From assembly GCF_028885415.1 (NCBI RefSeq), contig NZ_CP118527.1, forward strand, positions 4,340,001 to 4,404,000: a DNA stretch of 64,000 nt. Reading direction: 5' to 3'. The first letter of the stretch is position 1, and each line of letters begins with the position of its first letter. Source of the stretch: Streptomyces coeruleorubidus. Its GTDB lineage: Bacteria; Actinomycetota; Actinomycetes; Streptomycetales; Streptomycetaceae. The notes beneath the pieces are model-generated. The model saw nothing but the letters and a program-made list of their open reading frames with translations, did not search any database and was not told where the DNA came from. Of this stretch, positions 7,172-16,407 are shown one piece after another. A program made the position numbers and the translations under genes.

Positions 7172-7785
7172 CGGCTGCCCAGCGCCTCCTCCAGCAGCCC
7201 CGCCCACTGCTCGACCACCCGCTCCCTTCGCGCCGCGTCGTCGGTGAGGAGATTGGCCAGGCCCAGGCCTCGGGCCATGTCGAGGAGGCCCTGGACGGTT
7301 TCGCGGACACCGGGGACGGATTCGTCGGCGGCCAGGAGGTCGACGGCTATGCGGTGGGTCTCGCGGCCCACGCGGGATTCGAGTTCGGTGACGCGGGGGC
7401 GGAGCTGGTCCTCGTTGGAGGCGGCCACCCAGAGGTGGAGGGCCGCGCGGAAAATCGGTCCCGTGTAGAGGTCGACCAAGGCCGCTACGACCGCGTGGCG
7501 GTCTCCGGCCGCGCCCTCGGGGAACAGGGCGCGCAGGGCCGTGGAGCGTTCCTCGGCGACGTACTCGACGGCCGCCGTGAAGAGGTCCTCGCGGGTCGGG
7601 AAGTGGTGCTGGGCGGCGCCGCGGGAGACGCCGGCGCGTTCGGCGACGACGGAGACCGTGGAGCCGGCCCAGCCGTGTTCGGCGAGGCAGGCCACGGCGG
7701 CTTCCAGGAGCCGCTGCCGGGTGGCCCGGCTGCGGTCCTGCTTGGGGACTCGCTCCGCACGTTCGACCGTGCTCACGCCGCCCAT
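7168..7785 (-). CDS. TetR-family regulator of the acyl-CoA operon (AtuR-like position)
   Basis: A 205-residue repressor with the TetR DNA-binding domain at about residues 18-64 ([19 protein letters not shown], then [19 protein letters not shown]) and a helical ligand domain. It begins 5 bases after the enoyl-CoA hydratase stop (or 14 if the better-spaced GTG at 7776 is used), so it is the last gene of the operon starting at 17198. The likely operator is the palindrome CAAGCGTGCTTG at 17287-17298 overlapping the operon promoter; this type of site is common for acyl-CoA-responsive TetR proteins. The effector would be an acyl-CoA intermediate (inference). Confidence 0.88.
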   Translation of the reverse strand: MGGVSTVERAERVPKQDRSRATRQRLLEAAVACLAEHGWAGSTVSVVAERAGVSRGAAQHHFPTREDLFTAAVEYVAEERSTALRALFPEGAAGDRHAVVAALVDLYTGPIFRAALHLWVAASNEDQLRPRVTELESRVGRETHRIAVDLLAADESVPGVRETVQGLLDMARGLGLANLLTDDAARRERVVEQWAGLLEEALGSR

Positions 7786-7789
7786 GTCC

Positions 7790-8524
7790 TCACACCACCC
7801 ATGCCGGATCCCGTCGTTCGAGGAAGGCCGTCATCCCCTCGCGGGCCTGCGGGGAGGAGAACAGCCGGGCCGAGAGCGCGGTCAGGCCGGCCGCGTCCCG
7901 GTCGAAGGTTTCCAGCACCCTAGCCGTGAGCAGCCGTTTCGTCTCGGTCAGGGCGTCGGGGGCGGATCTGCGCAGGCCGTCGAGGATGGGAACCAGTGCG
8001 GTGTCCACGTCGTCGGCGTGGGTGGTGAGCAGGCCGGTGCGGGCGGCCTGCGCCGCGTCGAACCGTTCGCCGGTGAGGTAGTAGCGGGCCAGCGCGCGCG
8101 GGTCCGTGCGCGGGAGCAGCGGCAGGGAGATGACCGCGGGGGCGACACCGATGCGGACCTCCGTGAAGGCGAAGGTGGCCTCGGTGGAGGCGGCCGCGAT
8201 GTCGCAGGCGGCCACGAGGCCGAGGCCGCCCGCGCGGACGTGGCCGGTGATCCGGGCGACGACCGGTTTGGGCAGTTCGACGATCCGCCGCAGCAGGCCG
8301 ACCAGCGCCTCGGGGGGCGGGGGGTCGCGGAGGTCGGCGCCCGCGCTGAAGGTGTTGCCGGTGTGGGTGAGGACGACCGCGCGGACGTCGCTGTCCTGGC
8401 CGGCGTCCGTGAGCGCGTCGGCCAGTTCGCCGACGAGGGCCGCCGACAGGGCGTTGCGGTTGTGGGGCGAGTCGAGGGTGAGGGTCTCGACGGCACGCGC
8501 GCGTGCCCTGCCGACCAGGGTCAT
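7790..8524 (-). CDS. Enoyl-CoA hydratase/isomerase family protein
   Basis: A 244-residue crotonase-fold enzyme, expected to hydrate an unsaturated acyl-CoA. The CoA/oxyanion-hole regions appear as NTFSAGADLRDP (about 57-68) and HVRAGGLGLVAACDIAAAS (about 96-114), with FAFTEVRIGVAP following. The two acidic residues of archetypal hydratases are not obvious, so lyase or isomerase activity is possible. Its ATG overlaps the stop of the ligase gene by four bases (ATGA), giving translational coupling; the TetR gene follows directly. In an Atu-type pathway it would occupy the AtuE (isohexenylglutaconyl-CoA hydratase) position. Confidence 0.85.
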   Translation of the reverse strand: MTLVGRARARAVETLTLDSPHNRNALSAALVGELADALTDAGQDSDVRAVVLTHTGNTFSAGADLRDPPPPEALVGLLRRIVELPKPVVARITGHVRAGGLGLVAACDIAAASTEATFAFTEVRIGVAPAVISLPLLPRTDPRALARYYLTGERFDAAQAARTGLLTTHADDVDTALVPILDGLRRSAPDALTETKRLLTARVLETFDRDAAGLTALSARLFSSPQAREGMTAFLERRDPAWVV

Positions 8525-10089
8525 GCGCGCTCCCTGAGCTGTCGGCGGAGGATCTTGCCGGAGGCCGCCCGGGGGACGCCGTCGATGAAGGTGACGTGCC
8601 GGATCCGCTTGTAGGGGGCCACGCGTTCGGCGACATACATCATGATCTCCGCCTCGGAGAGGTCGGTGCGGGCCGGCTGGCGGACCACGTACGCGTGCGG
8701 GATCTCGTTGCCGTCGTCGTCGTACCTGCCGATGACGGCGGCGTCGGCGATGCCCGGGTGGGTCAGCAGCAGCGCCTCCAGCTCGGCGGGGGCCACCTGG
8801 AAGCCCTTGTACTTGATGAGTTCCTTGACGCGGTCGACGACGAACAGCCAGCCGTCCTGGTCCACGTGCCCCACGTCGCCGGTGTGCAGCCAGCCGTCGG
8901 TGTCGATCATGGCGGTGGTGGCGTCGGGGCGGCCGAGGTAGCCCTTCATGACCTGGGGGCCGCGGATGAGGATCTCGCCGGACTCGCCGGCGGGGAGGTC
9001 CTTGCCGGGATCGTCGAGGGAGACGATGCGCATCTCGGTGCCGGCGATGAGCTTGCCGACGGTTCCGGGCGGCGCGTCGCTCATCGCGTCCAGCGGGACG
9101 ACGTGCGTGCCGGGCGACAGTTCCGTCATGCCGTAGGCCTGGCCTACGGGCGACAGGCCGAGCCGCTCGGAGCAGGCGACGGCGAGCCGTGCGTCCAGGG
9201 GGGCGGCGGCGCTGAGGATGTACTTCAGCGACGACAGGTCGTACTGCGTGACGGCCGGGTGCTTGGCGAGGGCGAGGACGATCGGCGGGGCCACGTACAG
9301 GCCGGTGATGCGGTGGTTCTGGATGGCGGCGAGGAAGGTCTCCAGGTCGAAGCGGGGCAGGACGACGACGGTGGCGCCCAGGCGCAGGGGCGCGTTCATG
9401 AGGGCCGTCAGACCGTAGATGTGGAAGAAGGGCAGGACCGCGAGGATGCGGTCGCCCGGGCCGGCCGGCATGACCGGTTCGAGCTGGGCGAGGTTGGTGG
9501 CGATCTGCCGGTGGGTGAGCATCACGCCCTTGGGGATGCCGGTGGTCCCGGAGGAGTACGGCAGGGCCGCCACGTCCTCCACGGGGTCGATGGCGACCTG
9601 CGGCTCGGGGGCGGCGCAGGCCAGCATGTCGATCAGGGAGCGGTGCCCGGTCGCGCTGTCGCACACGAAGATCTCGCGTACGCCGCCCGCGAGTTCGGCG
9701 GCCCGGCGGGCGATGTCCAGCAGCGGTGAGACGGTGATGATCCAGTGGGCCGCGCAGTCCGTCAGCTGTTTGGCGAACTCCTGGGCGGTGGCGAGCGGGT
9801 GCACGGTGGTGACGGTGGCACCGGCGCGCGTGGCCGCGTAGAAGGCGGTCGGGAAGGCGATGGTGTTGGGGCTGTGCAGGGCGAGGACGTCGCCCTTGCG
9901 CACCCCGGCCTCGGCGAGGGCGGCGGCGACGCGCCGGTGGAACCGGTCCACCTGCTCGTACGAGAGGGTGGTGCCGTCGGTGCCGTCGATCAGCGCCGGT
10001 ATGTCGCCGAACTCCGCGGCCCGGGCGAGGACGGCGTCGTGGATGGGCAGTTCGACGGGCGGGACGTCTGCGTACTGGCTGCGGAACAT
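8521..10089 (-). CDS. Acyl-CoA synthetase, 4-coumarate-CoA ligase-like (ANL superfamily)
   Basis: A 522-residue ATP-dependent carboxylate-CoA ligase. The P-loop-like motif is YSSGTTGIPKGVMLTH (about 177-192), the adenylate motif is QAYGMTELSPG, the hinge region is GWLHTGDVGHVDQDGWLFVV followed by DRVKELIKYKGFQVAPAELE, and the catalytic Lys is in PRAASGKILRRQLRE near the C-terminus. A strong GGAGGA precedes the ATG. It lies between the acyl-CoA dehydrogenase and the hydratase. By context it activates the acid substrate of the operon, probably a branched or terpenoid acid; true coumarate activation is unlikely. Confidence 0.92.
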   Translation of the reverse strand: MFRSQYADVPPVELPIHDAVLARAAEFGDIPALIDGTDGTTLSYEQVDRFHRRVAAALAEAGVRKGDVLALHSPNTIAFPTAFYAATRAGATVTTVHPLATAQEFAKQLTDCAAHWIITVSPLLDIARRAAELAGGVREIFVCDSATGHRSLIDMLACAAPEPQVAIDPVEDVAALPYSSGTTGIPKGVMLTHRQIATNLAQLEPVMPAGPGDRILAVLPFFHIYGLTALMNAPLRLGATVVVLPRFDLETFLAAIQNHRITGLYVAPPIVLALAKHPAVTQYDLSSLKYILSAAAPLDARLAVACSERLGLSPVGQAYGMTELSPGTHVVPLDAMSDAPPGTVGKLIAGTEMRIVSLDDPGKDLPAGESGEILIRGPQVMKGYLGRPDATTAMIDTDGWLHTGDVGHVDQDGWLFVVDRVKELIKYKGFQVAPAELEALLLTHPGIADAAVIGRYDDDGNEIPHAYVVRQPARTDLSEAEIMMYVAERVAPYKRIRHVTFIDGVPRAASGKILRRQLRERA

Positions 10090-10114
10090 GGTTCCTCCTC
10101 GCGCGCGGGCCGTC

Positions 10115-11236
10115 TCAGTACGACTTGGGCAGGCCCAGGGTCTGGTGGGAGACGTAGTTGAGAATCATCTCCCGGCTCACCGGGGCAATACGAGCCACAC
10201 GCGCGGCCGTTATCAGCGAGGCGAGGCCGAACTCGCGGGTGAGGCCGTTGCCGCCGAGGGTGTGCACGGCCTGGTCCACGGCCTTCACACAGGCCTCCCC
10301 CGCCGCGTACTTCGCCATGTTGGCGGCCTCGCCCGCGCCCATGTCGTCGCCGGCGTCGTACAGCCGGGCCGCCTTCTGCATCATCAGGCGCGCGAGTTCG
10401 AGGTCGATGTGCGCCTGGGCCAAGGGGTGGGCGATGGCCTGGTGGGCGCCGATGGGGGTGTTCCAGACCTGTCGGTCGCGGGCGTACTCGACGGCTTTGG
10501 CGAGGGCGTAGCGGCCCATGCCGATCGCGAAGGCGGCCGTCATGATGCGTTCGGGGTTGAGGCCGGCGAAGAGCTGGAGGAGCCCTGCGTCCTCGTCGCC
10601 GACGAGTGCGTCGGCGGGCAGCCGCACGTCGTCCAGCGTCAGCTCGAACTGCTTCTCGGCGGCGTTGAGTTCCATGTCGATGGGGCGGCGGGTGAAGCCG
10701 GGTGCGTAGCGCGGGACGATGAACAGACAGGGCTTGAGGCGGCCGGTGCGGGCGTCCTCGGTGCGGCCGACGATGAGGGTCGCGTCCGCGATGTCGACGC
10801 CGGAGATGAAGACCTTGCGGCCGGTGAGGATCCAGTCGTCGCCGTCTTTTCGTGCCGTGGTCGTGATGCGGTGGCTGTTGGAGCCGGCGTCGGGTTCCGT
10901 GATGCCGAAGGCCATGAGGCGAGTGCCGTCGGCCAGGGCGGGGAGCCAGTGTTGTTTCTGGGCGTCTGTGCCGAAGCGGGCTATCACTGTGCCGCAGATG
11001 GCCGGGGAGACGACCAGCATGAGGAGGGGGCAGCCGGCTGCGCCCAGCTCTTCGAGGACGATGGAGAGTTCGGATATGCCTCCGCCGCCTCCCCCGTACT
11101 CCTCGGGGAGGTTGACGCCGAGGTAGCCGAGTTTGCCTGCTTCTGACCAGAGTTGTGTGGCGTCGGCTGTGCGGCCGTGGCGTTTGCCGAGCGCGGAGAC
11201 GGCTTCTCGTAGGGCCTTGTGTTCTTGGGTGTCCAT
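10115..11236 (-). CDS. Acyl-CoA dehydrogenase
   Basis: A 373-residue FAD flavoenzyme that makes the alpha,beta-double bond of acyl-CoA thioesters. Visible blocks: AFGITEPDAGSNSHRITTTA (FAD/substrate loop, about 131-150), WILTGRKVFISG, QVWNTPIGAHQAIAHPLA, and KAVDQAVHTLGGNGLTREF near the C-terminus with the LGGNG signature. The catalytic Glu position was not assigned with confidence. GAAAGGA precedes the ATG. It follows the biotin carboxylase gene after a 56-base gap that contains a Streptomyces repeat element. In the Atu comparison it takes the AtuD (citronellyl-CoA dehydrogenase) place. Confidence 0.9.
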   Translation of the reverse strand: MDTQEHKALREAVSALGKRHGRTADATQLWSEAGKLGYLGVNLPEEYGGGGGGISELSIVLEELGAAGCPLLMLVVSPAICGTVIARFGTDAQKQHWLPALADGTRLMAFGITEPDAGSNSHRITTTARKDGDDWILTGRKVFISGVDIADATLIVGRTEDARTGRLKPCLFIVPRYAPGFTRRPIDMELNAAEKQFELTLDDVRLPADALVGDEDAGLLQLFAGLNPERIMTAAFAIGMGRYALAKAVEYARDRQVWNTPIGAHQAIAHPLAQAHIDLELARLMMQKAARLYDAGDDMGAGEAANMAKYAAGEACVKAVDQAVHTLGGNGLTREFGLASLITAARVARIAPVSREMILNYVSHQTLGLPKSY

Positions 11237-11264
11237 GGGGTCCTTTCGGGTGCGGGATCGTTGT

Positions 11265-11298
11265 GGCTGGTCGCGCAGTTCCCCGCGCCCCTTCAGGC
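11265..11298 (-). repeat. Streptomyces intergenic repeat element, copy 1
   Basis: Read on the minus strand this begins at the stop codon of the biotin carboxylase and contains AGGGGCGCGGGGAACTGCGC followed by GACCAGCC. A second copy with one difference is at 44362-44391. The inner CGCG blocks can pair around GGGAACTG. The motif is, to my recollection, scattered in many Streptomyces genomes just after stop codons. Confidence 0.6.
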
Positions 11299-13134
11299 CT
11301 CCTGCACGACCGCCAACAACACGCCCAGCTTCACCTGTTGACCTGGCACTACATGAATGGCACTGACGGTTCCTGTCACTGGTGCCGTGATCTTGTGCTG
11401 CATCTTCATCGCCTCCAGCCAGAGCAGGGGATCTCCGGCCTTTACGGCACTCCCTGCGGTGACGCCGTCGGCCACTCGGACGACCGTGCCCGGCATGGGG
11501 GCCAGGAGGGAGCCGGGGGCGTGCTGGGCCGTCGGGTCGGGGAAGCGGGGCAGGATCGTCAGCACGGTGGAGTTGACGTAGACCTGGTCGCCGTAGTGCG
11601 TCACCTCGAACTTGCGCCGTACGCCGTCGACTTCGAGGACGACGAGGTGCGCGTCGGCGTGCACCACCCCTACGCCGTCCGCCTCCAGGCCCGTGCGTGT
11701 GTGCCGGTAGTGGACCTCGTGGTCCTGACCCGCCATCGCGTAGCGCTTGGTCTGCGGCTGTGAGGGGACGTTGCGCCAGCCGCCGAAGCGGGAGCGGCCC
11801 TGGGCGTCGGCGAGGGCGGCTGCCAGGGGGGCGTGCGGGTCGGGGGACGGGTCGGTCAGGTCCGGCAGGTGGCGGTCGTAGAAGCCGGTGTCCATGCGGG
11901 CCGCGGTGAACTCGGGGTGGCGCAGGGAGCGGACCAGGAGGTCGCGGTTGGTGACGGGGCCGTGGATCACGGCCCGTTCCAGGGCGGAGGCGAGCTTGCG
12001 GATGGCCTCCGTGCGCGTGGGGGCGTGGGCCACGGCCTTGGCGAGCATGGGGTCGTAGTGGACGCCGATGTCGTCGCCGTCGGTGTAGCCGGTGTCGAGG
12101 CGGATGCCTTGCGGTGCGGACAGGCGGTGCAGGCGGCCGGTCTGGGGGGACCAGTCGCGGGACGGGTCCTCGGCGTAGAGGCGGGCCTCCACGGCGTGGC
12201 CACGCGCGCGTGGCGGGGTGTCTTCGAGGGGGTGGCGCTCGGCGATGCGGATCTGTTCGGCGACCAGGTCGAGGCCGAACACGGCCTCCGTCACGGGGTG
12301 TTCGACCTGGAGGCGGGTGTTCATCTCCAGGAAGTGGGCCCTGCCGTCGGCGACGAGGAACTCGACCGTGCCGGCGCCCACGTAGTCGACGGCTCGGGCG
12401 GCCCGTACGGCGAGGGCGCTCACCTCCTCCTGGAGTTCCTCGGGCAGTCCGGGTGCGGGGGCCTCCTCGACGACCTTCTGGTGGCGGCGCTGGAGGGAGC
12501 AGTCGCGGGTGCCGAGCGGCCAGACGGTGCCGTGGGTGTCGGCGAGGATCTGCACCTCGACGTGGCGGCCGTTCTCCACGTACGGCTCGACGAAGACCTC
12601 GCCGTCGCCGAAGGCACTCGCCGCTTCGGCGCGTGCGGCGGCCAGTTCGGCGTCCAGGTCCGCCAGGTGCCGTACGACGCGCATGCCGCGGCCGCCGCCG
12701 CCCGCTGCCGCCTTCACCAGGACCGGCAGGTCGGCCTCGGTGACGTCGGTGAGGGGCTTCAGTCCCATGAGCCGCTTGGCGCCGGTCTTGGACGCCATCG
12801 CCTCGATGGCGTCCGGGGGCGGGCCGATCCAGACCAGGCCCGCGTCCAGGACGGACCGGGCGAAGCCGGCGTTCTCGGAGAGGAAGCCGTAGCCGGGGTG
12901 CACGGCGTCCGCGCCGGACGCGACGGCGGCCTTCACGATCAGGTCGCCGCGCAGATAGGTGTCGGCGGGCGCGGCCCCCGGAAGTCGTACGCCCGTGTCG
13001 GCCACGCGCGCGTGGAGGGCGTTCTCGTCGGCGTCCGAGTGCACGGCGACCGTGCGGATGCCGAGCTCGCGGCAGGTGCGGAAGACGCGGCAGGCTATCT
13101 CGCCCCGGTTGGCGACGAGCACAGAAGTGATCAC
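11293..13134 (-). CDS. Biotin-dependent acyl-CoA carboxylase alpha subunit (biotin carboxylase plus BCCP)
   Basis: A 613-residue fusion of biotin carboxylase and biotin carboxyl carrier domains. The N-terminus is VLVANRGEIACRVFRTCREL; the ATP-grasp Gly-rich loop is AAAGGGGRGMRVV; HFLEMNTRLQVEHPVTE holds metal and biotin-site residues; the biotinylated Lys is in LEAMKMQHKITAP near the C-terminus. The segment between KRLM and PVLVKAAAGGGG is several residues shorter than in typical homologues. GTG at 13134 was chosen because GAGGAA lies six bases upstream and similarity begins there. It is ten bases downstream of the carboxyltransferase gene, so both subunits are made together. Substrate by context: a branched or terpenoid enoyl-CoA (AtuF or methylcrotonyl type). 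Confidence 0.92.
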   Translation of the reverse strand: MITSVLVANRGEIACRVFRTCRELGIRTVAVHSDADENALHARVADTGVRLPGAAPADTYLRGDLIVKAAVASGADAVHPGYGFLSENAGFARSVLDAGLVWIGPPPDAIEAMASKTGAKRLMGLKPLTDVTEADLPVLVKAAAGGGGRGMRVVRHLADLDAELAAARAEAASAFGDGEVFVEPYVENGRHVEVQILADTHGTVWPLGTRDCSLQRRHQKVVEEAPAPGLPEELQEEVSALAVRAARAVDYVGAGTVEFLVADGRAHFLEMNTRLQVEHPVTEAVFGLDLVAEQIRIAERHPLEDTPPRARGHAVEARLYAEDPSRDWSPQTGRLHRLSAPQGIRLDTGYTDGDDIGVHYDPMLAKAVAHAPTRTEAIRKLASALERAVIHGPVTNRDLLVRSLRHPEFTAARMDTGFYDRHLPDLTDPSPDPHAPLAAALADAQGRSRFGGWRNVPSQPQTKRYAMAGQDHEVHYRHTRTGLEADGVGVVHADAHLVVLEVDGVRRKFEVTHYGDQVYVNSTVLTILPRFPDPTAQHAPGSLLAPMPGTVVRVADGVTAGSAVKAGDPLLWLEAMKMQHKITAPVTGTVSAIHVVPGQQVKLGVLLAVVQEA

Positions 13135-13144
13135 TGAAGGTTCC

Positions 13145-14743
13145 TCACATCCGGAAGACGCCGAAGCCGCCGCGCGCGCCCTCGTAAGGGGCGGTGTGGA
13201 TGGCGGAGAGGCACAGGCCGAGGACGGTGCGGGTGTCGCGCGGGTCGATGACGCCGTCGTCGTACAGCCGCCCGGACAGGAACATCGGCAGCGACTCGGA
13301 CTCGATCTGCTGCTCCACCATGGCGCGCAGGGCGGCATCCGCCTCCTCGTCGTATGGCTGTCCCTTCGCCGCCGCCGACTGCCGGGCGACGATCGACAGC
13401 ACGCCCGCGAGCTGCTGCGGGCCCATCACGGCCGACTTGGCGCTGGGCCAGGCGAAGAGAAAACGCGGGTCGTAGGCCCGGCCGCACATGCCGTAGTGGC
13501 CGGCGCCGTAGGAGGCGCCCATGAGGACGGAGAGGTGCGGGACGCGGCTGTTGCTGACCGCGTTGATCATCATCGCGCCGTGTTTGATGATGCCGCCCTG
13601 CTCGTACTCCCTGCCGACCATGTAACCGGTGGTGTTGTGCAGGAAGAGCAGCGGGATGTCGCGCTGGTTGGCGAGCTGGATGAACTGGGCGGCTTTCTGG
13701 GACTCCTCGCTGAAGAGGACCCCTTGGGCGTTCGCCAGGATGCCGACGGGATAGCCGTGGAGGGTGGCCCAGCCGGTGGTCAGGCTCGTCCCGTACAGCG
13801 GCTTGAACTCGTCGAAGTCGGAGGCGTCGACGATGCGGGCGATGACCTCGCGCGGGTCGAAGGGGGACTTGAGGTCGCCGGGCACGATCCCCACAAGCTC
13901 TTCCTCGTCACACTTCGGAGGGATGGCCGGGCCCGGATCGCCGTACGCCTTGCGGTGGTTGAGGCGAGCGACCACGCGGCGGGCCTGCCGGAGCGCGTCG
14001 TGCTCGTCGACGGCGAAGTGGTCGGCGAGGCCCGACACGCGCGCGTGCATCTCGGCACCGCCCAGGGACTCGTCGTCGCTCTCCTCCCCCGTGGCCATCT
14101 TCACCAGCGGCGGACCGCCGAGGAACACCTTCGCGCGCTCCTTGACCATGATCACGTGGTCGGACATGCCGGGGACGTAGGCGCCTCCGGCGGTGGAGTT
14201 GCCGAAGACGACCGCGAGGGTGGGGATCCCGGCGGCGGACAGCCGGGTCAGATCCCGGAAGACGGCGCCCCCGGGGATGAAGATCTCCTTCTGGGAGGGC
14301 AGATCGGCGCCGCCGGACTCGACCAGGCTGATGCAGGGCAGCCGGTTGGCGAGGGCGATGTCGTTCGCGCGCAGGGCCTTCTTCAGCGACCAGGGGTTGC
14401 TCGCTCCCCCGCGCACGGTGGGGTCGTTGGCGGTGATCAGGCACTCCACCCCCTCGACGACACCGATGCCGGTGACGAGCGAGGCGCCGACGGTGTAATC
14501 GCTGCCCCAGGCGGCCAGCGGGGACAGCTCCAGGAAGGGCGTGTCGGGGTCGAGGAGCAGCTCGATCCGTTCGCGGGCGAGGAGTTTGCCGCGCCGCCGG
14601 TGCCGCTCGACGTACTTCTCGCCGCCGCCCGCGAGGGCCTTGGCGTGCTCGGCGTCGAGTTCGGCGAGCTGGGCGAGCATGGCCTCGCGGTTGGCCCGGT
14701 ACTCGGGGCTGCTCGGGTCGAGCGCGGAGGTCAGGACGGTCAC
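13145..14743 (-). CDS. Biotin-dependent carboxyltransferase (beta) subunit
   Basis: A 532-residue crotonase-fold carboxyltransferase partner of the next gene. Characteristic blocks are GKLLARERIELLLDPDTPFL near residue 55, CISLVESGGADLPSQKEIF, FGNSTAGGAYVPGMSDH, LHNTTGYMVGREYEQGG, and MGASYGAGHYGMCGRAYDPR with the oxyanion-hole glycines. The size and the FxTGYMVGxxYE block are those of methylcrotonyl-/geranyl-CoA carboxylase beta subunits rather than acetyl- or propionyl-CoA enzymes. The GTG at 14743 overlaps the upstream stop (GTGA), giving translational coupling; a longer upstream in-frame start was rejected for that reason. Confidence 0.93.
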   Translation of the reverse strand: MTVLTSALDPSSPEYRANREAMLAQLAELDAEHAKALAGGGEKYVERHRRRGKLLARERIELLLDPDTPFLELSPLAAWGSDYTVGASLVTGIGVVEGVECLITANDPTVRGGASNPWSLKKALRANDIALANRLPCISLVESGGADLPSQKEIFIPGGAVFRDLTRLSAAGIPTLAVVFGNSTAGGAYVPGMSDHVIMVKERAKVFLGGPPLVKMATGEESDDESLGGAEMHARVSGLADHFAVDEHDALRQARRVVARLNHRKAYGDPGPAIPPKCDEEELVGIVPGDLKSPFDPREVIARIVDASDFDEFKPLYGTSLTTGWATLHGYPVGILANAQGVLFSEESQKAAQFIQLANQRDIPLLFLHNTTGYMVGREYEQGGIIKHGAMMINAVSNSRVPHLSVLMGASYGAGHYGMCGRAYDPRFLFAWPSAKSAVMGPQQLAGVLSIVARQSAAAKGQPYDEEADAALRAMVEQQIESESLPMFLSGRLYDDGVIDPRDTRTVLGLCLSAIHTAPYEGARGGFGVFRM

Positions 14744-16407
14744 AGCAGGGCCTCCGGTATGTCCAGGTGGCGGGAGCGCAGCCATTCGCCGAGGGCCTTG
14801 GCCTGCGGGTCGAAGCGGTGCCGGGCGGCGACGCCCGCGCCGAGGATGCCCTCGACGACGAAGTTGAGGGCGCGGAGGTTGGGCAGGACGTGCCGGGTGA
14901 CGGGCAGTTCACGGCTCTCGGGCAGCAACTCCCGCAGCCGCTCGGCCGTCAGCTCGTGCGCGAGCCACCGCCAGGCGTCGTCCGTGCGGGCCCACACACC
15001 GACGTTGGCATTGCCGCCCTTGTCTCCGCTGCGGGCGCCCGCGACGAGTCCGAGAGGGGCGTGCCGAGTGGGCCCGGGCGGCAGCGGCTGTGGCAGGGGC
15101 GGTTCCGGCACTTCGTCGAGTACGGCGGTGTCGTGGGCCGGCGGCACGGGGACCCGGCGCCCGTCATGGAGGACGGCCACATGGTCGACGGCACCATGGG
15201 GGACGTACACATCCTCGAAGACCCCATAGGGCGAGCCCTTTCCGGGTGGCGCCAGCACATGGAAGCCGGGGTAACTGGCGAGCGCCAGCTCCACGGCCGC
15301 CCCGCTCAGGGCCCGCCCGACGACCTCCTGGTCGGAGTCCCGTACGACGAGTCGCAGCAACGCGCTCGCCGTCTCCTCGCTCGGGGCGTCGGGCCGGTCG
15401 GTGCGGACCAGCTCCCAGCGCACGTCGGCGGCCTTGCCGAGGGCGGGTTCCATCTGCTCCCGCACCAGGGCGGCCTTGGCCTCGATGTCGAGGCCGGTGA
15501 GCACGAAGACGACCTCGCCTCGGAAGCCGCCGAGCCTGTTGAGCCCGACCTTGAGGGTGGGCGGCGGCGCCTGACCGCGCACGCCCTCGATCCGCACCCG
15601 GTCGGGTCCGTCCTGGCCGAGCCGCACGGTGTCCAGCCGGGCGGTGACGTCCGGTCCCGCGTACCGGGCGCCGGCCGTCTCGTACAGCAGTTGGGCGGTG
15701 ACCGTGCCGACGTCGACGAAGCCGCCGGTGCCGGGGTGCTTGGTGATGACGCAAGAGCCGTCCTCGTGGAGCTCGGCGAGCGGGAAGCCGGGGCGGCGGA
15801 CGTCGCCGTCCCGGAAGAAGGCGTAGTTGCCGCCGGTGGCCTGCGCCCCGCACTCCAGCACATGCCCGGCGACGACGGCCCCCGCGAGCCGGTCGTGGTC
15901 CGTTTGCTGCCACCCGAAGTGGGCGGCGGCCGGCCCGGTGACGAGTGCCGCGTCCGTCACCCGCCCGGTGACGACGATGTCGGCGCCGGCCCGCAGACAT
16001 GCCACGATGCCGAAGCCGCCGAGGTAGGCGTGGGCGGCGAGGCTGCCGGGGAAGGCGGCGGCGAGGTCGTCGCCCTCCACATGTGCGACGCGCACAGGGA
16101 TGCCGAGCCGGTCGGCCGACGCCCGTACGGAGTCGGCGAGTCCGGCCGGGTTGAGCCCGCCGGCGTTGCTGACGATCTTCACGTCCCGCTCGTGGGCGAG
16201 CCCCAGGCAGTCCTCCAACTGCCGCAGAAAGGTACGGGCGTATCCGCCGCCGGGGTCCTTCAGCCGGTCCCGCCCGAGGATGAGCATCGTCAGCTCGGCG
16301 AGGTAGTCGCCGGTGAGGACGTCCAGGTCGCCGCCGGTGAGCATCTCGCGCATGGCGTCGAAGCGGTCCCCGTAGAAGCCGGAGGCGTTGCCGATGCGGA
16401 GGGTCAC
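14740..16407 (-). CDS. AtuA-like protein (DUF1446, acyclic terpene utilisation)
   Basis: A 555-residue protein of the AtuA/DUF1446 family, whose founding member belongs to the Pseudomonas citronellol/geraniol catabolic operon; its biochemical role is unknown. The N-terminus [16 protein letters not shown], the [10 protein letters not shown] block, [11 protein letters not shown] and [18 protein letters not shown] define the family, and a C-terminal segment [17 protein letters not shown] marks the small domain fused in longer members. The GTG at 16407 overlaps the previous stop (GTGA). It sits directly ahead of the carboxylase genes, which supports a shared pathway. Confidence 0.88.
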   Translation of the reverse strand: MTLRIGNASGFYGDRFDAMREMLTGGDLDVLTGDYLAELTMLILGRDRLKDPGGGYARTFLRQLEDCLGLAHERDVKIVSNAGGLNPAGLADSVRASADRLGIPVRVAHVEGDDLAAAFPGSLAAHAYLGGFGIVACLRAGADIVVTGRVTDAALVTGPAAAHFGWQQTDHDRLAGAVVAGHVLECGAQATGGNYAFFRDGDVRRPGFPLAELHEDGSCVITKHPGTGGFVDVGTVTAQLLYETAGARYAGPDVTARLDTVRLGQDGPDRVRIEGVRGQAPPPTLKVGLNRLGGFRGEVVFVLTGLDIEAKAALVREQMEPALGKAADVRWELVRTDRPDAPSEETASALLRLVVRDSDQEVVGRALSGAAVELALASYPGFHVLAPPGKGSPYGVFEDVYVPHGAVDHVAVLHDGRRVPVPPAHDTAVLDEVPEPPLPQPLPPGPTRHAPLGLVAGARSGDKGGNANVGVWARTDDAWRWLAHELTAERLRELLPESRELPVTRHVLPNLRALNFVVEGILGAGVAARHRFDPQAKALGEWLRSRHLDIPEALL

